Of a stretch of DNA of 64,000 nucleotides, positions 54,341 to 62,994 are shown one piece after another. The DNA lies in assembly GCA_946127115.1 (NCBI GenBank), contig CAMGYI010000002.1:533835-597834 (forward strand). The letters run 5' to 3'. Made by a program: the position numbers and the translations under genes. Source of the stretch: an uncultured Chlamydia sp. (lineage in GTDB: Bacteria; Chlamydiota; Chlamydiia; Chlamydiales; Simkaniaceae). Position 1 is the first letter of the stretch; each line of letters opens with the position of its first letter. The notes under the pieces were generated by a model. That model searched no databases, was not told where the DNA came from, and saw only the letters and a list, made by a program, of their open reading frames with translations.

Positions 54341-56398
54341 GTTAGTGCCAGAAAGAGTTAGAGTGTTTGATCCTGTTTTTATTAAGCTCCCCCCTCCTAT
54401 GATCGCACCTGACAATATGGTTGATCCTGCCGCTGTATCGATTGTTCCTGATCCATTTAGAACAATGGTTCTGGTGATCGTAGTCGCTGCAGAAGGAGCA
54501 AGCGTTCCTCCAGTAGCAAGAGTCAAACTCCCCGTCCCTAAATTGCTATCGGTAGTAATGTCCAGCATTCCAGCATCAACGGATGTGCCTCCAGTATAGG
54601 TATTAACGCCAGAGAGTTTCAGTGTTCCTGCTCCCATTTTTGTAATCCCCCCCAATCCACTGATCACACCGCTAACTTCCATATCAGATGGTGCCGTTCC
54701 ATTAGCAATATCAAAGGTTCTTATTACGGTTCCTAAGTCAAAGGGCGACGAAATCGTTGCCGTTCCATTATTAGCGTTGTCAAAAACAACACCTCCACCT
54801 AGAATATTCACCGGTCCTGATATGGTTGTATTTCTCATGGTAAGGGCTGCACCCCCTACATTATTTAAGGAAAGTATTGCCGTTCCTAAGAGAGTCCCTC
54901 CGTTAAAGGTTAGGCTCTTAATTGTCTCTGGAAAAGTGCTGAGGTTAAACGTTCCTGAATCTAATGTAACAGCGGATGTATCTATAATCTGACCGGCAGA
55001 GCTTAACTCTACCGCTCCTCCACTCACTGTTATATCTCCAGCAACAGCATTTCCTGTTGTCTTATTAAGGGATAATGTGCCACCAGATACTGTTGTTAAA
55101 CCGGAATAAGTATTTGCGCTAGTTCCAGAAAGCGTGAGTGTTCCCGTTCCCACTTTTGTAAGCGTTCCTGTTGTCGTTTCTGAAATCACACCTGATAATG
55201 TAGCATCACCTGCTGTGGTATCAATTGTCCCCGATCCACCCAAGGTAATATTTGTTGTGAGGGCGATTACCGCAGAGGGGGCAAGCGTGCCGCCATTAAA
55301 AGAAAGATTTCCCGATCCTAAGTTATTTGCAGAAGAGATACTTAGCATTCCAGCATCAACGGATGTGCCTCCAGTATAGGTATTAACGCCAGAGAGCTTC
55401 AATGTTCCTGCCCCCGTTTTTGTAATCCCTCCCAAGCCACTGATCACACCACTAACTTCCATATCAGATGGTGCCGTTCCATTGGAAATAGCAAAAGTTC
55501 TTACTGCAGATCCCAAGTCAAGGGTCGATGAAATCGTTGCAGGTGTTGCTGTCCCATTGTAAATAACTCCTCCTCCAGAACCTCCTGTAAGATTCACTGT
55601 TCCAACTTCTGAAATGGTTGCTCCATCTCCCATTGTTAAAGCTGTACCTAGATTAGTTAAAGATAAAGAAGCCCCGCCAGCCCCTCCGAGAGTCACACTC
55701 CCCCCTGACATAGAAAGAGAACTGATTGTCTCTACCTTTTGATTGATATCAAAAGTTCCAGAAGAAATTGTAACATTTGTTGACCCACTGATCTGATTGT
55801 TTTTCTGCAGCTTAACCGATCCACCGGCGATTAAAAGATTCCCTGCAATTCCATTGATACCAGCATTCATATTTAGTCTTAATTCTCCGGCATTGACAGT
55901 TGTAAGGCCTGAATAAGTATTCGCAGAAGATCCTTGATACCGTAGCTCTCCCGACCCATTTTTAGTAATTGACTGCGCTCCTGAAATTGGATTAAAAAAA
56001 GTAAATCTTTTTGTAGACCCTTGAGATATGGTCAAATCACTTAATAAAGAGACCGGCACCCTAATATCATGATCTCCTGTACTGCTAACTGTGATAGTAG
56101 AAGTGGCTGTACTATTAAAAAAAAGAGTAAAGCTATCTTGAATTCTATAATTATTATTATCATTAATGGAGAGGTTCCCAATGGTAACATTTTGCCCCAG
56201 TGAAATGGTTCGATTGGACGTGATAACAGGCCCTAAAATCGCCGTATCATCTAGCGCATTCGGGAAAGTCGCAGGGGTCCAATTACCATTGATATTCCAA
56301 GCTCCGTTGCCATTTAAGTCCCACGTAGCTGTAGCAGAAAAAATAGAATGACCACAGAACATTATTAAAAATAATAAAGTTGTGATTTTTTTATTCAT
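54086..56398 (-). CDS. Autotransporter, signal peptide and N-terminal passenger (before the frameshift)
   Basis: Begins MNKKITTLLFLIMFCGHSIF, a signal peptide cleaved near SIFSA, followed by TATWDLNGNGAWNINGNW, typical of the first strand of this autotransporter-repeat type. PATR repeats follow (LSGVNTYTGGTSVDAGML, STANTYSGLTTV-like, GVISGLGGITKTGAGTLKLS). The 770-codon frame ends in an unrelated tail (RDSDESARGDYQ) immediately after the 17-bp deletion. Corrected, the gene spans 50623-56398 with ~1,920 codons. As read it would be exported to the periplasm without a barrel. Confidence 0.85.
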   Translation of the reverse strand: MNKKITTLLFLIMFCGHSIFSATATWDLNGNGAWNINGNWTPATFPNALDDTAILGPVITSNRTISLGQNVTIGNLSINDNNNYRIQDSFTLFFNSTATSTITVSSTGDHDIRVPVSLLSDLTISQGSTKRFTFFNPISGAQSITKNGSGELRYQGSSANTYSGLTTVNAGELRLNMNAGINGIAGNLLIAGGSVKLQKNNQISGSTNVTISSGTFDINQKVETISSLSMSGGSVTLGGAGGASLSLTNLGTALTMGDGATISEVGTVNLTGGSGGGVIYNGTATPATISSTLDLGSAVRTFAISNGTAPSDMEVSGVISGLGGITKTGAGTLKLSGVNTYTGGTSVDAGMLSISSANNLGSGNLSFNGGTLAPSAVIALTTNITLGGSGTIDTTAGDATLSGVISETTTGTLTKVGTGTLTLSGTSANTYSGLTTVSGGTLSLNKTTGNAVAGDITVSGGAVELSSAGQIIDTSAVTLDSGTFNLSTFPETIKSLTFNGGTLLGTAILSLNNVGGAALTMRNTTISGPVNILGGGVVFDNANNGTATISSPFDLGTVIRTFDIANGTAPSDMEVSGVISGLGGITKMGAGTLKLSGVNTYTGGTSVDAGMLDITTDSNLGTGSLTLATGGTLAPSAATTITRTIVLNGSGTIDTAAGSTILSGAIIGGGSLIKTGSNTLTLSGTNVYSGGTTVNSGILQGTTTSLQGAITNNASVVFDQIATGTYAGIMSGSGVLTKQNSGTLILSGANTYSGGTTVRDSDESARGDYQ
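54124..54127 (-). other. 17-bp deletion frameshift inside the repeat array
   Basis: All other units read CCCTTGAAGTGTCCCGCTGT then TAACGG on the plus strand (or near variants). At this place the text is CCCTTACGG: the 17 bases from GAAG to GTTA are missing, with a shared TT at the junction. This shifts the frame by one and ends the upstream part at 54086. Confidence 0.85.
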
Positions 56399-56619
56399 TT
56401 TATATTAATGAACACTCTGTTTTATTTAATCTAATACATCTTTCACGTTTCATAATGTTTACAATTATTAATTCCTCTAGAACGAATTAAAATTTAAAAT
56501 AATAATAAATCAAACATTTCTAAATACAACATTATGCATCCCGATTAGCGCAATAACATACTAAATATTTTAGTAATTTAAATAACGCTCAATGTCAAGG
56601 CAGAAAAAACCCTGGTATT
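56399..56619. other. AT-rich upstream region of the third autotransporter
   Basis: Very AT-rich DNA that must carry the promoter of the minus-strand autotransporter. No frame, repeat or confident promoter hexamers were seen. Confidence 0.45.
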
Positions 56620-56822
56620 TATTAACCTGAGTTTCGGGGTTTTTAGGCTATAATCCTAAAGGCAATGATCTTGGCTATCGAAATTTAAAGATGATTTTTT
56701 CTCTTAATGACTATAAGCTTTTGTTTCATGTTGGATCTTAGCGTTGTAAAAAACTCTAAACCTCTCTCCAAAAGAGTGCTCCCGAGCTTTGAAGAAATAT
56801 ACGCTTTATCGCCAAATCATTT
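56620..56822 (-). pseudogene. IS982-family transposase remnant 2
   Basis: The minus strand encodes FGDKAYISSKLGSTLLERGL then FFTTLRSNMKQKL, almost identical to the remnant at 2233-2743, and then jumps to the far C-terminal [11 protein letters not shown]-like text (AAATCATCTTTAAATTTCGA), showing an internal deletion of roughly 130 bp. No intact frame remains. The next ~160 bp (56823-56985) hold unrecognised sequence, possibly another fragment (VPKKKEDKRSLRRDQ). Confidence 0.72.
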
Positions 56823-57004
56823 AACCATTCTTATGGAAGGAGTCCCTGAGGTTTACATCTCCGTTCCAAAAAAGAAAGAAGATAAACGCAGCCTTAGGCG
56901 GGACCAATGCAAGTCCAGAGGAAGCCCTTTTTTGATTTTAAATTATGGAATGCGCTATACTGCCGTCGTCTCGGCTTAAAGGGAGAAAAGATGAAGTGAG
57001 TCAG

Positions 57005-57190
57005 AAAAATCCATTCAAGTGGCAACATTATTCATCCAAAGCCGTCTTGTTGTGTGTTCCTTTGATGTCTACGCTACTGCCTAAACCTTAGAAAACCGAG
57101 AAAACTAATGCAGGAACAAACATTGAAAGAGAATCGCGCAATAATTTATCGATGGGTACAACGCTGCAAATCTGAACGAATCGTCCATTG
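57005..57190 (+). pseudogene. IS6-family transposase remnant 2 (N-terminal part)
   Basis: The plus strand reads KNPFKWQHYSSKAVLLCV, then after a frameshift LRKPRKLMQEQTLKENRAII and YRWVQRCKSERI, which corresponds to the IS6/IS26 transposase N-terminus (PFKxRHF..IILLCVRWYL...YRDLEEMM.ER....IYRWVQ). The catalytic half is absent. It lies directly upstream of the symporter gene. Confidence 0.75.
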
Positions 57191-57226
57191 TTGGAGAGAT
57201 TGGTTGGAAATTTTGAGGATATATTT

Positions 57227-58444
57227 ATGAAACCTTGGATCAAAATTTTAGTTGGATTGACAATTGGCATAATTACAGGGCTAGTTGTGGGTCAAAAAGT
57301 TGATTTTCTTGAACGCCTCGGAAGGGCTTTTATCGACCTACTTAAAATGCTCGTAGGTCTGATTATTTTCTCCTCTTTGGTCGTGGGGATGTGCCATATT
57401 AATGACCCTAAAAAATTAGGAAGAATTGGGATACGTACCGTTCTTTTTTATCTGGCAACAACACTTATGGCGATCTCTTTTGGCCTTATCCTTGCCTTTG
57501 TAGTGAAACCAGGTACGGGGATGGGACTGCCCCTTCCTCAACATCATCTATCCTCAGGACAAAGTATTGGGCTTGTGGACTTTCTCTTCGGAATGGTTCC
57601 TTCAAATCCTTTTGCCGCTTTTGTTGAAGGCAATGTTTTGCAAATCATTGTGTTCTCGATTTTCTTTGCTTTTGCTATCACCCTTTCAGGTGAAAAAGGA
57701 AAAGTGGTGCTGAAATTTTTAGAATCGTTGAGTGAGGTGATGTATTCTTTAACTCACACCATCATGAAACTGGCTCCCTATGGAGTATTCGCTCTTATTG
57801 CCACAGCTGTTGGATCAATTGGAATTAAGGTAATCTATCCCCTTCTTAAATTTCTACTATGCAATTATATTGCTTGTTTATTGCAGATCTTCCTTGTGTT
57901 TTGCTTGGTATTAAAATACTTGGCAAAGGTACGTGTAGCGCCTTTCTTTAAGGGAATGAAAGACGCTATTATTCTTTCTTTTACTACTTCAAGTAGTTCT
58001 GCTACTCTCCCTGTCTCCCTAAAATGTGCTCGATATCATTTGGGAATTTCTCCTGATATTTCAGGATTTGTGCTTTCACTAGGTTCAACTATCAATATGG
58101 ACGGTGCTGCTATTGGACAGGCTGTTTCTACTATTTTTATTGCGCAAGCTTACGGTATTGAGATAACAGCAGCAAAAATCTTGATTCTATTTTTTGTTTC
58201 GATGGTTTCATCGATCGGAGCAGCTGGTATTCCTGGGTCAGGGATTGTTATGCTTTCTGTTGTTCTAAACGCGATAGGAGTACCTCTTGAGGGGATTGCT
58301 CTAGTTGCAGGTGTTGATCGTCTTCGTGAAATGGTTTCTACCACTGTCAATATCTTAGGCGATGCCGTTGCAGCCGTTTTTATAGCCAAAAAAGAAAAAC
58401 AAATAAATGTAGAGCAGTATCATCGTGTGACCTGGTTGGATTAA
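57227..58444 (+). CDS. Dicarboxylate/amino acid:cation symporter (GltP type)
   Basis: A DAACS-family inner-membrane carrier for glutamate, aspartate or dicarboxylates with H+ or Na+. It shows eight membrane helices with two re-entrant loops: SFTTSSSSATLPVSLKCAR (serine-rich hairpin 1), STINMDGAAIGQ (NMDGT-like motif) and AAGIPGSGIVMLSVVL (hairpin 2). The 405-residue length fits. The ATG at 57227 is preferred: GAGGAT lies 8 bases upstream and MKPWIKILVGL is the normal N-terminus; frame extension upstream is IS debris. The exact substrate is uncertain. Confidence 0.92.
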   Translation: MKPWIKILVGLTIGIITGLVVGQKVDFLERLGRAFIDLLKMLVGLIIFSSLVVGMCHINDPKKLGRIGIRTVLFYLATTLMAISFGLILAFVVKPGTGMGLPLPQHHLSSGQSIGLVDFLFGMVPSNPFAAFVEGNVLQIIVFSIFFAFAITLSGEKGKVVLKFLESLSEVMYSLTHTIMKLAPYGVFALIATAVGSIGIKVIYPLLKFLLCNYIACLLQIFLVFCLVLKYLAKVRVAPFFKGMKDAIILSFTTSSSSATLPVSLKCARYHLGISPDISGFVLSLGSTINMDGAAIGQAVSTIFIAQAYGIEITAAKILILFFVSMVSSIGAAGIPGSGIVMLSVVLNAIGVPLEGIALVAGVDRLREMVSTTVNILGDAVAAVFIAKKEKQINVEQYHRVTWLD

Positions 58445-58820
58445 ACTTTTCTTCTTCACACCTTTCTCTTTTTCTTGATATAGCTAAATTGTTTTAAATT
58501 AGTTATATACAAAAGTTGGCTTTGCCAAGCTGTACGAGGTAGTGTACCATTTGTTCTGTAAATTCAGTTCCTGCTGAAAAAAGCAAGACTTGAAAAAAAA
58601 GAGGGAAGAATGTACAATGTGGGCAAATTTTTGGAGCAGGATGGATTTTTTTAGCATCTGCGCAACGAAGATTTATTACATTGTTTCCGTGCTGCTTATA
58701 ATTTCAGGTTCGAGTTTGAGTCCCTAATACTTCTGGGGAAATTGCCAATATTTTGTCTTAGCTAGAATCATTTTGGGAAGATTGGGCTTCTCTAAACAGT
58801 TTACCGAAGAGTTACTGATA
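58445..58820. other. Gene-free stretch between the two symporter genes
   Basis: About 375 bp, AT-rich. A 36-codon hydrophobic frame at 58617-58727 (MWANFWSRMDFFSICATKIY) has a purine-rich stretch upstream but no other support and is not called. The stretch ends in the inverted repeat at 58821-58890. Confidence 0.4.
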
Positions 58821-58890
58821 TATACTCAAACAAACTCAAAAATTGGTTTTGGGCAACGTGAAAGCTATTTTTTGAGTTTGTTTGAGTATA
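58821..58890 (+). promoter_or_regulatory. Perfect 22-bp inverted repeat upstream of the alanine/glycine symporter
   Basis: Left arm 58821-58842 (starting TATACTCAAACAAACTC) and right arm 58869-58890 are exact reverse complements, separated by 26 nt and ending 15 bp before the ATG at 58906. As RNA it would make a very stable hairpin just upstream of the ribosome binding site; as DNA each half-site could bind a dimeric repressor. It has no T-tract on the coding strand after the stem. Confidence 0.75.
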
Positions 58891-58905
58891 AACAATAGGG
58901 ACAGT

Positions 58906-60336
58906 ATGAAACATTTTAACCTCCACTCTGAGACATTGATAGAGTGGCTGAATGGAATTGATTATTTCCTTTGGAGCTACTGTTTAATTTATCTACTTAT
59001 TGGAGTGGGATTCTATCTCACTTTCCGGCTGAGAGCGATGCAATTTCGTTATCTTCCGTATGCCCTGAAATTGGCCTTTACCCGACAAGATAATCAAGCA
59101 AAAGGAGATATCAGCCAATTTCAAGCTTTGATGACAGCACTCGCTGCAACAATTGGAATTGGGAGCATTGCAGGAGTTGCAACAGCCATTGTGGGTGGAG
59201 GTATGGGGTCTATCTTTTGGATGTGGGTGATTGCCTTGATTGGAATGGCAACCAAATATGCTGAAGCAATTTTAGCCATTAAATATCGCACTATTGATCA
59301 TCGTGGAAAAATGTGTGGCGGGCCTATGCATTATATTCGGAAAGGGCTTAAATGGAAATGGTTAGCTGGTTTTTTCGCCGTTGCAGGGGTGCTTTCTGCT
59401 TTAGCTGGTGGGAATCTCATTCAAGCCCACTCCATTGCGGATGCCATCTATGATCTAACTCATATTCCTCCTATCTGGACCGGGCTTACTATCGCGATTT
59501 TAACCGGAATGATTGTGATTGGAGGAATTGGGAGTATCGGGCGCGTCTGTTCCGTTTTAGTTCCGATCATGGCAGGGGTTTATGTTCTCGGAGGACTGAC
59601 CATTATTTTCTCCCGTATTTCTTTAGTTCCTGCAAGCTTAGCACATATCGTTCAAACCGCTTTTACTGGAGAAGCAATGGCGGGAGGGTTTGCCGGAGCT
59701 ACTGTGATCGCAGCTCTTCAGTTTGGTGTCGCACGCGGAATTTCCTCAAATGAAGCTGGATTGGGAAGCGGGCCCATTGCTGCTGCTGCTGCAAAAACCG
59801 ATGTTCCAGGCCGCCATGCACTCATTTCCATGACGATCGTCTTTCTTTCAACGCTTGTTGTTTGCACAATCACGGCTCTTGTCATCTCTTTAACAGGGGT
59901 TCTAGGACAGTCAGATGTTCATGGTCGTCTTCTCAACGGAGCGCCCCTTGTTATGGAAGCCTTTCGCTCTGTTCTTCCATTTGGCGACGTGATTGTAGTG
60001 ATTGGTTTAATACTTTTTGGGTATTCAACTATTATTGGTTGGTCTTACTATGGGGAAAAATGCATGGAGTACTTAGTAGGCAAAAAGGCGATTTATGTTT
60101 TTCGAATTATTTTCTGTGTTTTTGTCTTTATTGGTGCTTTGCTAAGCATTGAGATGGTTTGGCCCCTGGTTGATATTATGAATGGGCTTATGACCTTGCC
60201 AAATTTGATTGCACTGATTGCACTCTCAAGTATTATTGTACAAGAATCACATGAGTTTTTTGAATTATTAGATCATGAAAAGAAAGAGCGCATTCAAAAC
60301 AAAGCGGCCGGTCTTGCACCAACTGAAGAGTCATGA
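58906..60336 (+). CDS. Sodium:alanine/glycine symporter (AGCS family)
   Basis: A Na+-coupled alanine/glycine carrier with ~11 membrane helices. Family features: ALMTALAATIGIGSIAGVAT, GGGMGSIFWMWVIALIGMAT, KYAEAILAIKYR, CGGPMHYIRKGL, and ARGISSNEAGLGSGPIAAAA. At 476 residues it is complete. The ATG at 58906 with AGGGA 5 bases upstream is preferred to a TTG at 58882 that lies within the inverted repeat. It follows another amino-acid symporter gene, which suits an organism living on host amino acids. Its expression may be governed by the hairpin just upstream. Confidence 0.94.
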   Translation: MKHFNLHSETLIEWLNGIDYFLWSYCLIYLLIGVGFYLTFRLRAMQFRYLPYALKLAFTRQDNQAKGDISQFQALMTALAATIGIGSIAGVATAIVGGGMGSIFWMWVIALIGMATKYAEAILAIKYRTIDHRGKMCGGPMHYIRKGLKWKWLAGFFAVAGVLSALAGGNLIQAHSIADAIYDLTHIPPIWTGLTIAILTGMIVIGGIGSIGRVCSVLVPIMAGVYVLGGLTIIFSRISLVPASLAHIVQTAFTGEAMAGGFAGATVIAALQFGVARGISSNEAGLGSGPIAAAAAKTDVPGRHALISMTIVFLSTLVVCTITALVISLTGVLGQSDVHGRLLNGAPLVMEAFRSVLPFGDVIVVIGLILFGYSTIIGWSYYGEKCMEYLVGKKAIYVFRIIFCVFVFIGALLSIEMVWPLVDIMNGLMTLPNLIALIALSSIIVQESHEFFELLDHEKKERIQNKAAGLAPTEES

Positions 60337-60632
60337 ATAAAGATGCTTTATCAGCCAGATGAGCCTGAATTTGAAGGTGTCGGATAAAAAATGATTGCTG
60401 ACAAGGTGAGTCCTGTTTTTTAAAGGAGGGTGGGCATCATCAACCAGTTTAGTGTAAATGGGTTCTTCACTTAGAAAACAGAAATTCCAAAATTATATTT
60501 CCGTGCTTCTAACGGTCTGATCCCCTAAAAAAGCTTATAGGTGATGAGCACTTCCAAGCCCTATGGTATCCTTCAAAACAGGACTCAACCCCGATTATAG
60601 CACAGGATGCTGCGTAGGTAAACCAGTTTAAA
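60337..60632. other. Gene-free stretch
   Basis: Convergent intergenic region of ~300 bp between the AGCS gene and the unknown 520-residue gene. No frame, RNA gene, repeat or clear terminator was recognised. Confidence 0.4.
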
Positions 60633-62195
60633 TTATAGCATAATCAGCTTGTTTTTAAACAGATAGTAGACAACAGCGGAATCTTTACGATCAAAAATAG
60701 TCGAAAAATCAGCTCCTAAGAGCTTCTCCATTCTTGTGTTGCCCTCATCCTCCGACAGCCCTTTATCAATCAGCCCTCCAGCAATATTATCCCGAAACCA
60801 GAGAAACATCGAAGTAGAAAACTGCTGAGTTTCATTTTCATTAACGTAAACTGCAGTTCCAGATTGTGTGATTTGAGAAAGGTCGGTCAGTTTTAGAAGA
60901 TGTCCCACAGGATCGTACTCAGCAAAGAAGTTATTTCTTGCCTTTTGAAAGTTAATCTGGCTATAGATGGTATTATAATTTGCATTATGTCTAGTAGATC
61001 TTGTAGTGGGAAGTCCAAGAGCTCTTGCGATTGAGTTTGTCAAATCTACACCTAGATCAGCCTGATGGTGTTCACCTGTTGAAATAATACACTGATTAAT
61101 CAGAGCAGCACGATATTTTCGAAGCTGAACCGCAACGGTTTTTTCAATTTCTGAGAGACCAAAATCATCAACAATTTCAATCATCAACGACTCCAACTGA
61201 ATCGTCTGCTGATCGATACAACCCTGATGAGCATCCTCAATTCGAACCATGATTTTCTCAGTCAATTTCTTTAGAGTCTCTTTACCTTCAGGAGTCTGGT
61301 CTCGGTCTTGCTGATAGGCCTCTTTCTTTGAAAGCAAATAAAGTAAGATTTTGTTCAAATACCACTGAACCTCATTCTTCCTTGGATCTGGACCATCCTG
61401 ACCACTATATCCGTTAATCCGAGTGATCGCTTTATTCATCACATCAGGAGAAACCATAAGCTCTCTGCCCAAATAAAATAAGTCCTTGTATAATGACACC
61501 CGCGCTTCCCCATATAACACCCGAGCGCGCTGATATAATCTCGATGTGCCCCAAGTTTCCTGAGGTGGTAACACCTGCGTTCCAAGAGGTCGTCTCGCGG
61601 CAATTACATTTTCATCTCCAAGGCCATCAAGGACTGTGTCAGGATTAAAAAGGTACACGCTATCACTCATCTTCCATTTAGAGAGGGGAATGGATCCTAA
61701 GATGTCGATATCATTTTCAAGCTTATCAAGATCGACTTCTCTAGAAGGCATAGGCTGAGAGTACCGGGTTAAATGGGTCCCAACTATCACTCCGGTTGTT
61801 CCGTAAGCAAACTTTATCACATCTCGAGACAGGATTTCGACTTTTCTTCCAAAAGCCTTTGCAATCCAAGATGTTGTAAAAAGAGCTGTTGTAGCAACAA
61901 CAAGGGATTTATAAACTAAGCATAAAAGGGTCCTATTCTTTAATCCGATCCGGTTTGTAAGAAATTCTGAGCCTCTGAGCCCAAGAGATGAGGTGGCAGC
62001 AGCAACCATAAGCCCCTGTCGATTAGCTGTCGGAAAAGTTTCGATAAAGCGCTTTGATCCAGCAAAGTAAGCCAATGCAAAGAATAGCCCAGCTCTGGCC
62101 ACATCGCTGTCCATTCTATAAAATACTTTTTTCGCAATTTTCAAATCAAGACCCCCTGAATTTAAGGAGAGGGTGCTATGCGGAGCAATAAACAT
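60633..62195 (-). CDS. Large protein of unknown function downstream of sdhB
   Basis: 520 residues. The first ~150 contain several hydrophobic stretches (RAGLFFALAYFAGSKRFIET, GLMVAAATSSLGLRG, LVYKSLVVATTALFTTSWIA), so membrane association is likely; the rest is soluble and helical. A C-x-D motif in HQGCIDQQTIQLESLM lies in a helical region, reminiscent of NEL-type bacterial ubiquitin ligases, but the rest of that domain cannot be verified by eye. No Sec signal is obvious. It lies 38 bp downstream of sdhB on the same strand and may be cotranscribed with it. Confidence 0.7.
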   Translation of the reverse strand: MFIAPHSTLSLNSGGLDLKIAKKVFYRMDSDVARAGLFFALAYFAGSKRFIETFPTANRQGLMVAAATSSLGLRGSEFLTNRIGLKNRTLLCLVYKSLVVATTALFTTSWIAKAFGRKVEILSRDVIKFAYGTTGVIVGTHLTRYSQPMPSREVDLDKLENDIDILGSIPLSKWKMSDSVYLFNPDTVLDGLGDENVIAARRPLGTQVLPPQETWGTSRLYQRARVLYGEARVSLYKDLFYLGRELMVSPDVMNKAITRINGYSGQDGPDPRKNEVQWYLNKILLYLLSKKEAYQQDRDQTPEGKETLKKLTEKIMVRIEDAHQGCIDQQTIQLESLMIEIVDDFGLSEIEKTVAVQLRKYRAALINQCIISTGEHHQADLGVDLTNSIARALGLPTTRSTRHNANYNTIYSQINFQKARNNFFAEYDPVGHLLKLTDLSQITQSGTAVYVNENETQQFSTSMFLWFRDNIAGGLIDKGLSEDEGNTRMEKLLGADFSTIFDRKDSAVVYYLFKNKLIML

Positions 62196-62233
62196 AAAGA
62201 AGAAACTTTCCTTTCTATTTAACAGAAAAATAA

Positions 62234-62986
62234 CTACTTAAAGATATCTTTAAGAGCCTGCTTAGAAACATCTCGCCCTATCGTAGCGATTGACTCAGTC
62301 AGAGGAATCTCCTTAGGACACACTTGGATGCAATTTTGAGCATTTCCGCACTCACTGATCCCTCCTGTCTCCATCAGGGTATGGAGGCGAATTGCCTTCT
62401 CCATTCTCCCTGTAGGATTGAGGTTGAAGAGTCGGACTTGGGAAACAGGAGCAGGGCCCACAAATTTTGAGTTTTGATTGACCTGAGGGCAGGCTTCTGA
62501 GCAACAACCACAGGTCATGCATGTTGAGAGGGTATACATGGTCTCTTGGGTCTCCTGGTCAATCTTAGGGCCAAACCCCTTAATAAAGGAACCATCTGAA
62601 GAAATCCACCCCTTGGTCTTCTTGAGGTTTTCAAACATTTGAGAGCGGTTTACTACAAGATCTCGCACAAGAGGAAACTTCGAAAATGGTGCAAGGATAA
62701 TAGTACTGCTCCCTGTTTTCTTTAGGATGGGTTCTATAATGGCTGTACAGGCTTGACGAGGACGTCCATTAATGAGCATCGAGCATGAACCACACACTTC
62801 CTCCAAACATCCCTGCTCCCATACGACCGGAGTAACTCTTTCTCCATTTACGTTGATCGGATTTTTTTGGATTTCCATAAGAGCGGAAATCACATTGATG
62901 TAAGGCTTGAGCTCAAGTTCAAACACATCCCAATATTGGCTTCCACTCTCCCCACGATAAATTTTTAGGATAAAGGTCTCTGCCAT
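62234..62986 (-). CDS. sdhB: Succinate dehydrogenase iron-sulfur subunit
   Basis: Carries electrons from the flavoprotein to the quinone site. The [2Fe-2S] ligands are in CLEEVCGSCSMLINGRPRQA followed by C; the [4Fe-4S] and [3Fe-4S] sets are in CMTCGCCSEACPQ and CGNAQNCIQVCPKEIP. At 250 residues it is normal in length. It follows sdhA by 8 bp and lies in the order A-B as in Chlamydia. It belongs to complex II at the inner membrane and to the partial TCA cycle. Confidence 0.96.
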   Translation of the reverse strand: MAETFILKIYRGESGSQYWDVFELELKPYINVISALMEIQKNPINVNGERVTPVVWEQGCLEEVCGSCSMLINGRPRQACTAIIEPILKKTGSSTIILAPFSKFPLVRDLVVNRSQMFENLKKTKGWISSDGSFIKGFGPKIDQETQETMYTLSTCMTCGCCSEACPQVNQNSKFVGPAPVSQVRLFNLNPTGRMEKAIRLHTLMETGGISECGNAQNCIQVCPKEIPLTESIATIGRDVSKQALKDIFK

Positions 62987-62994
62987 AATTGCTC

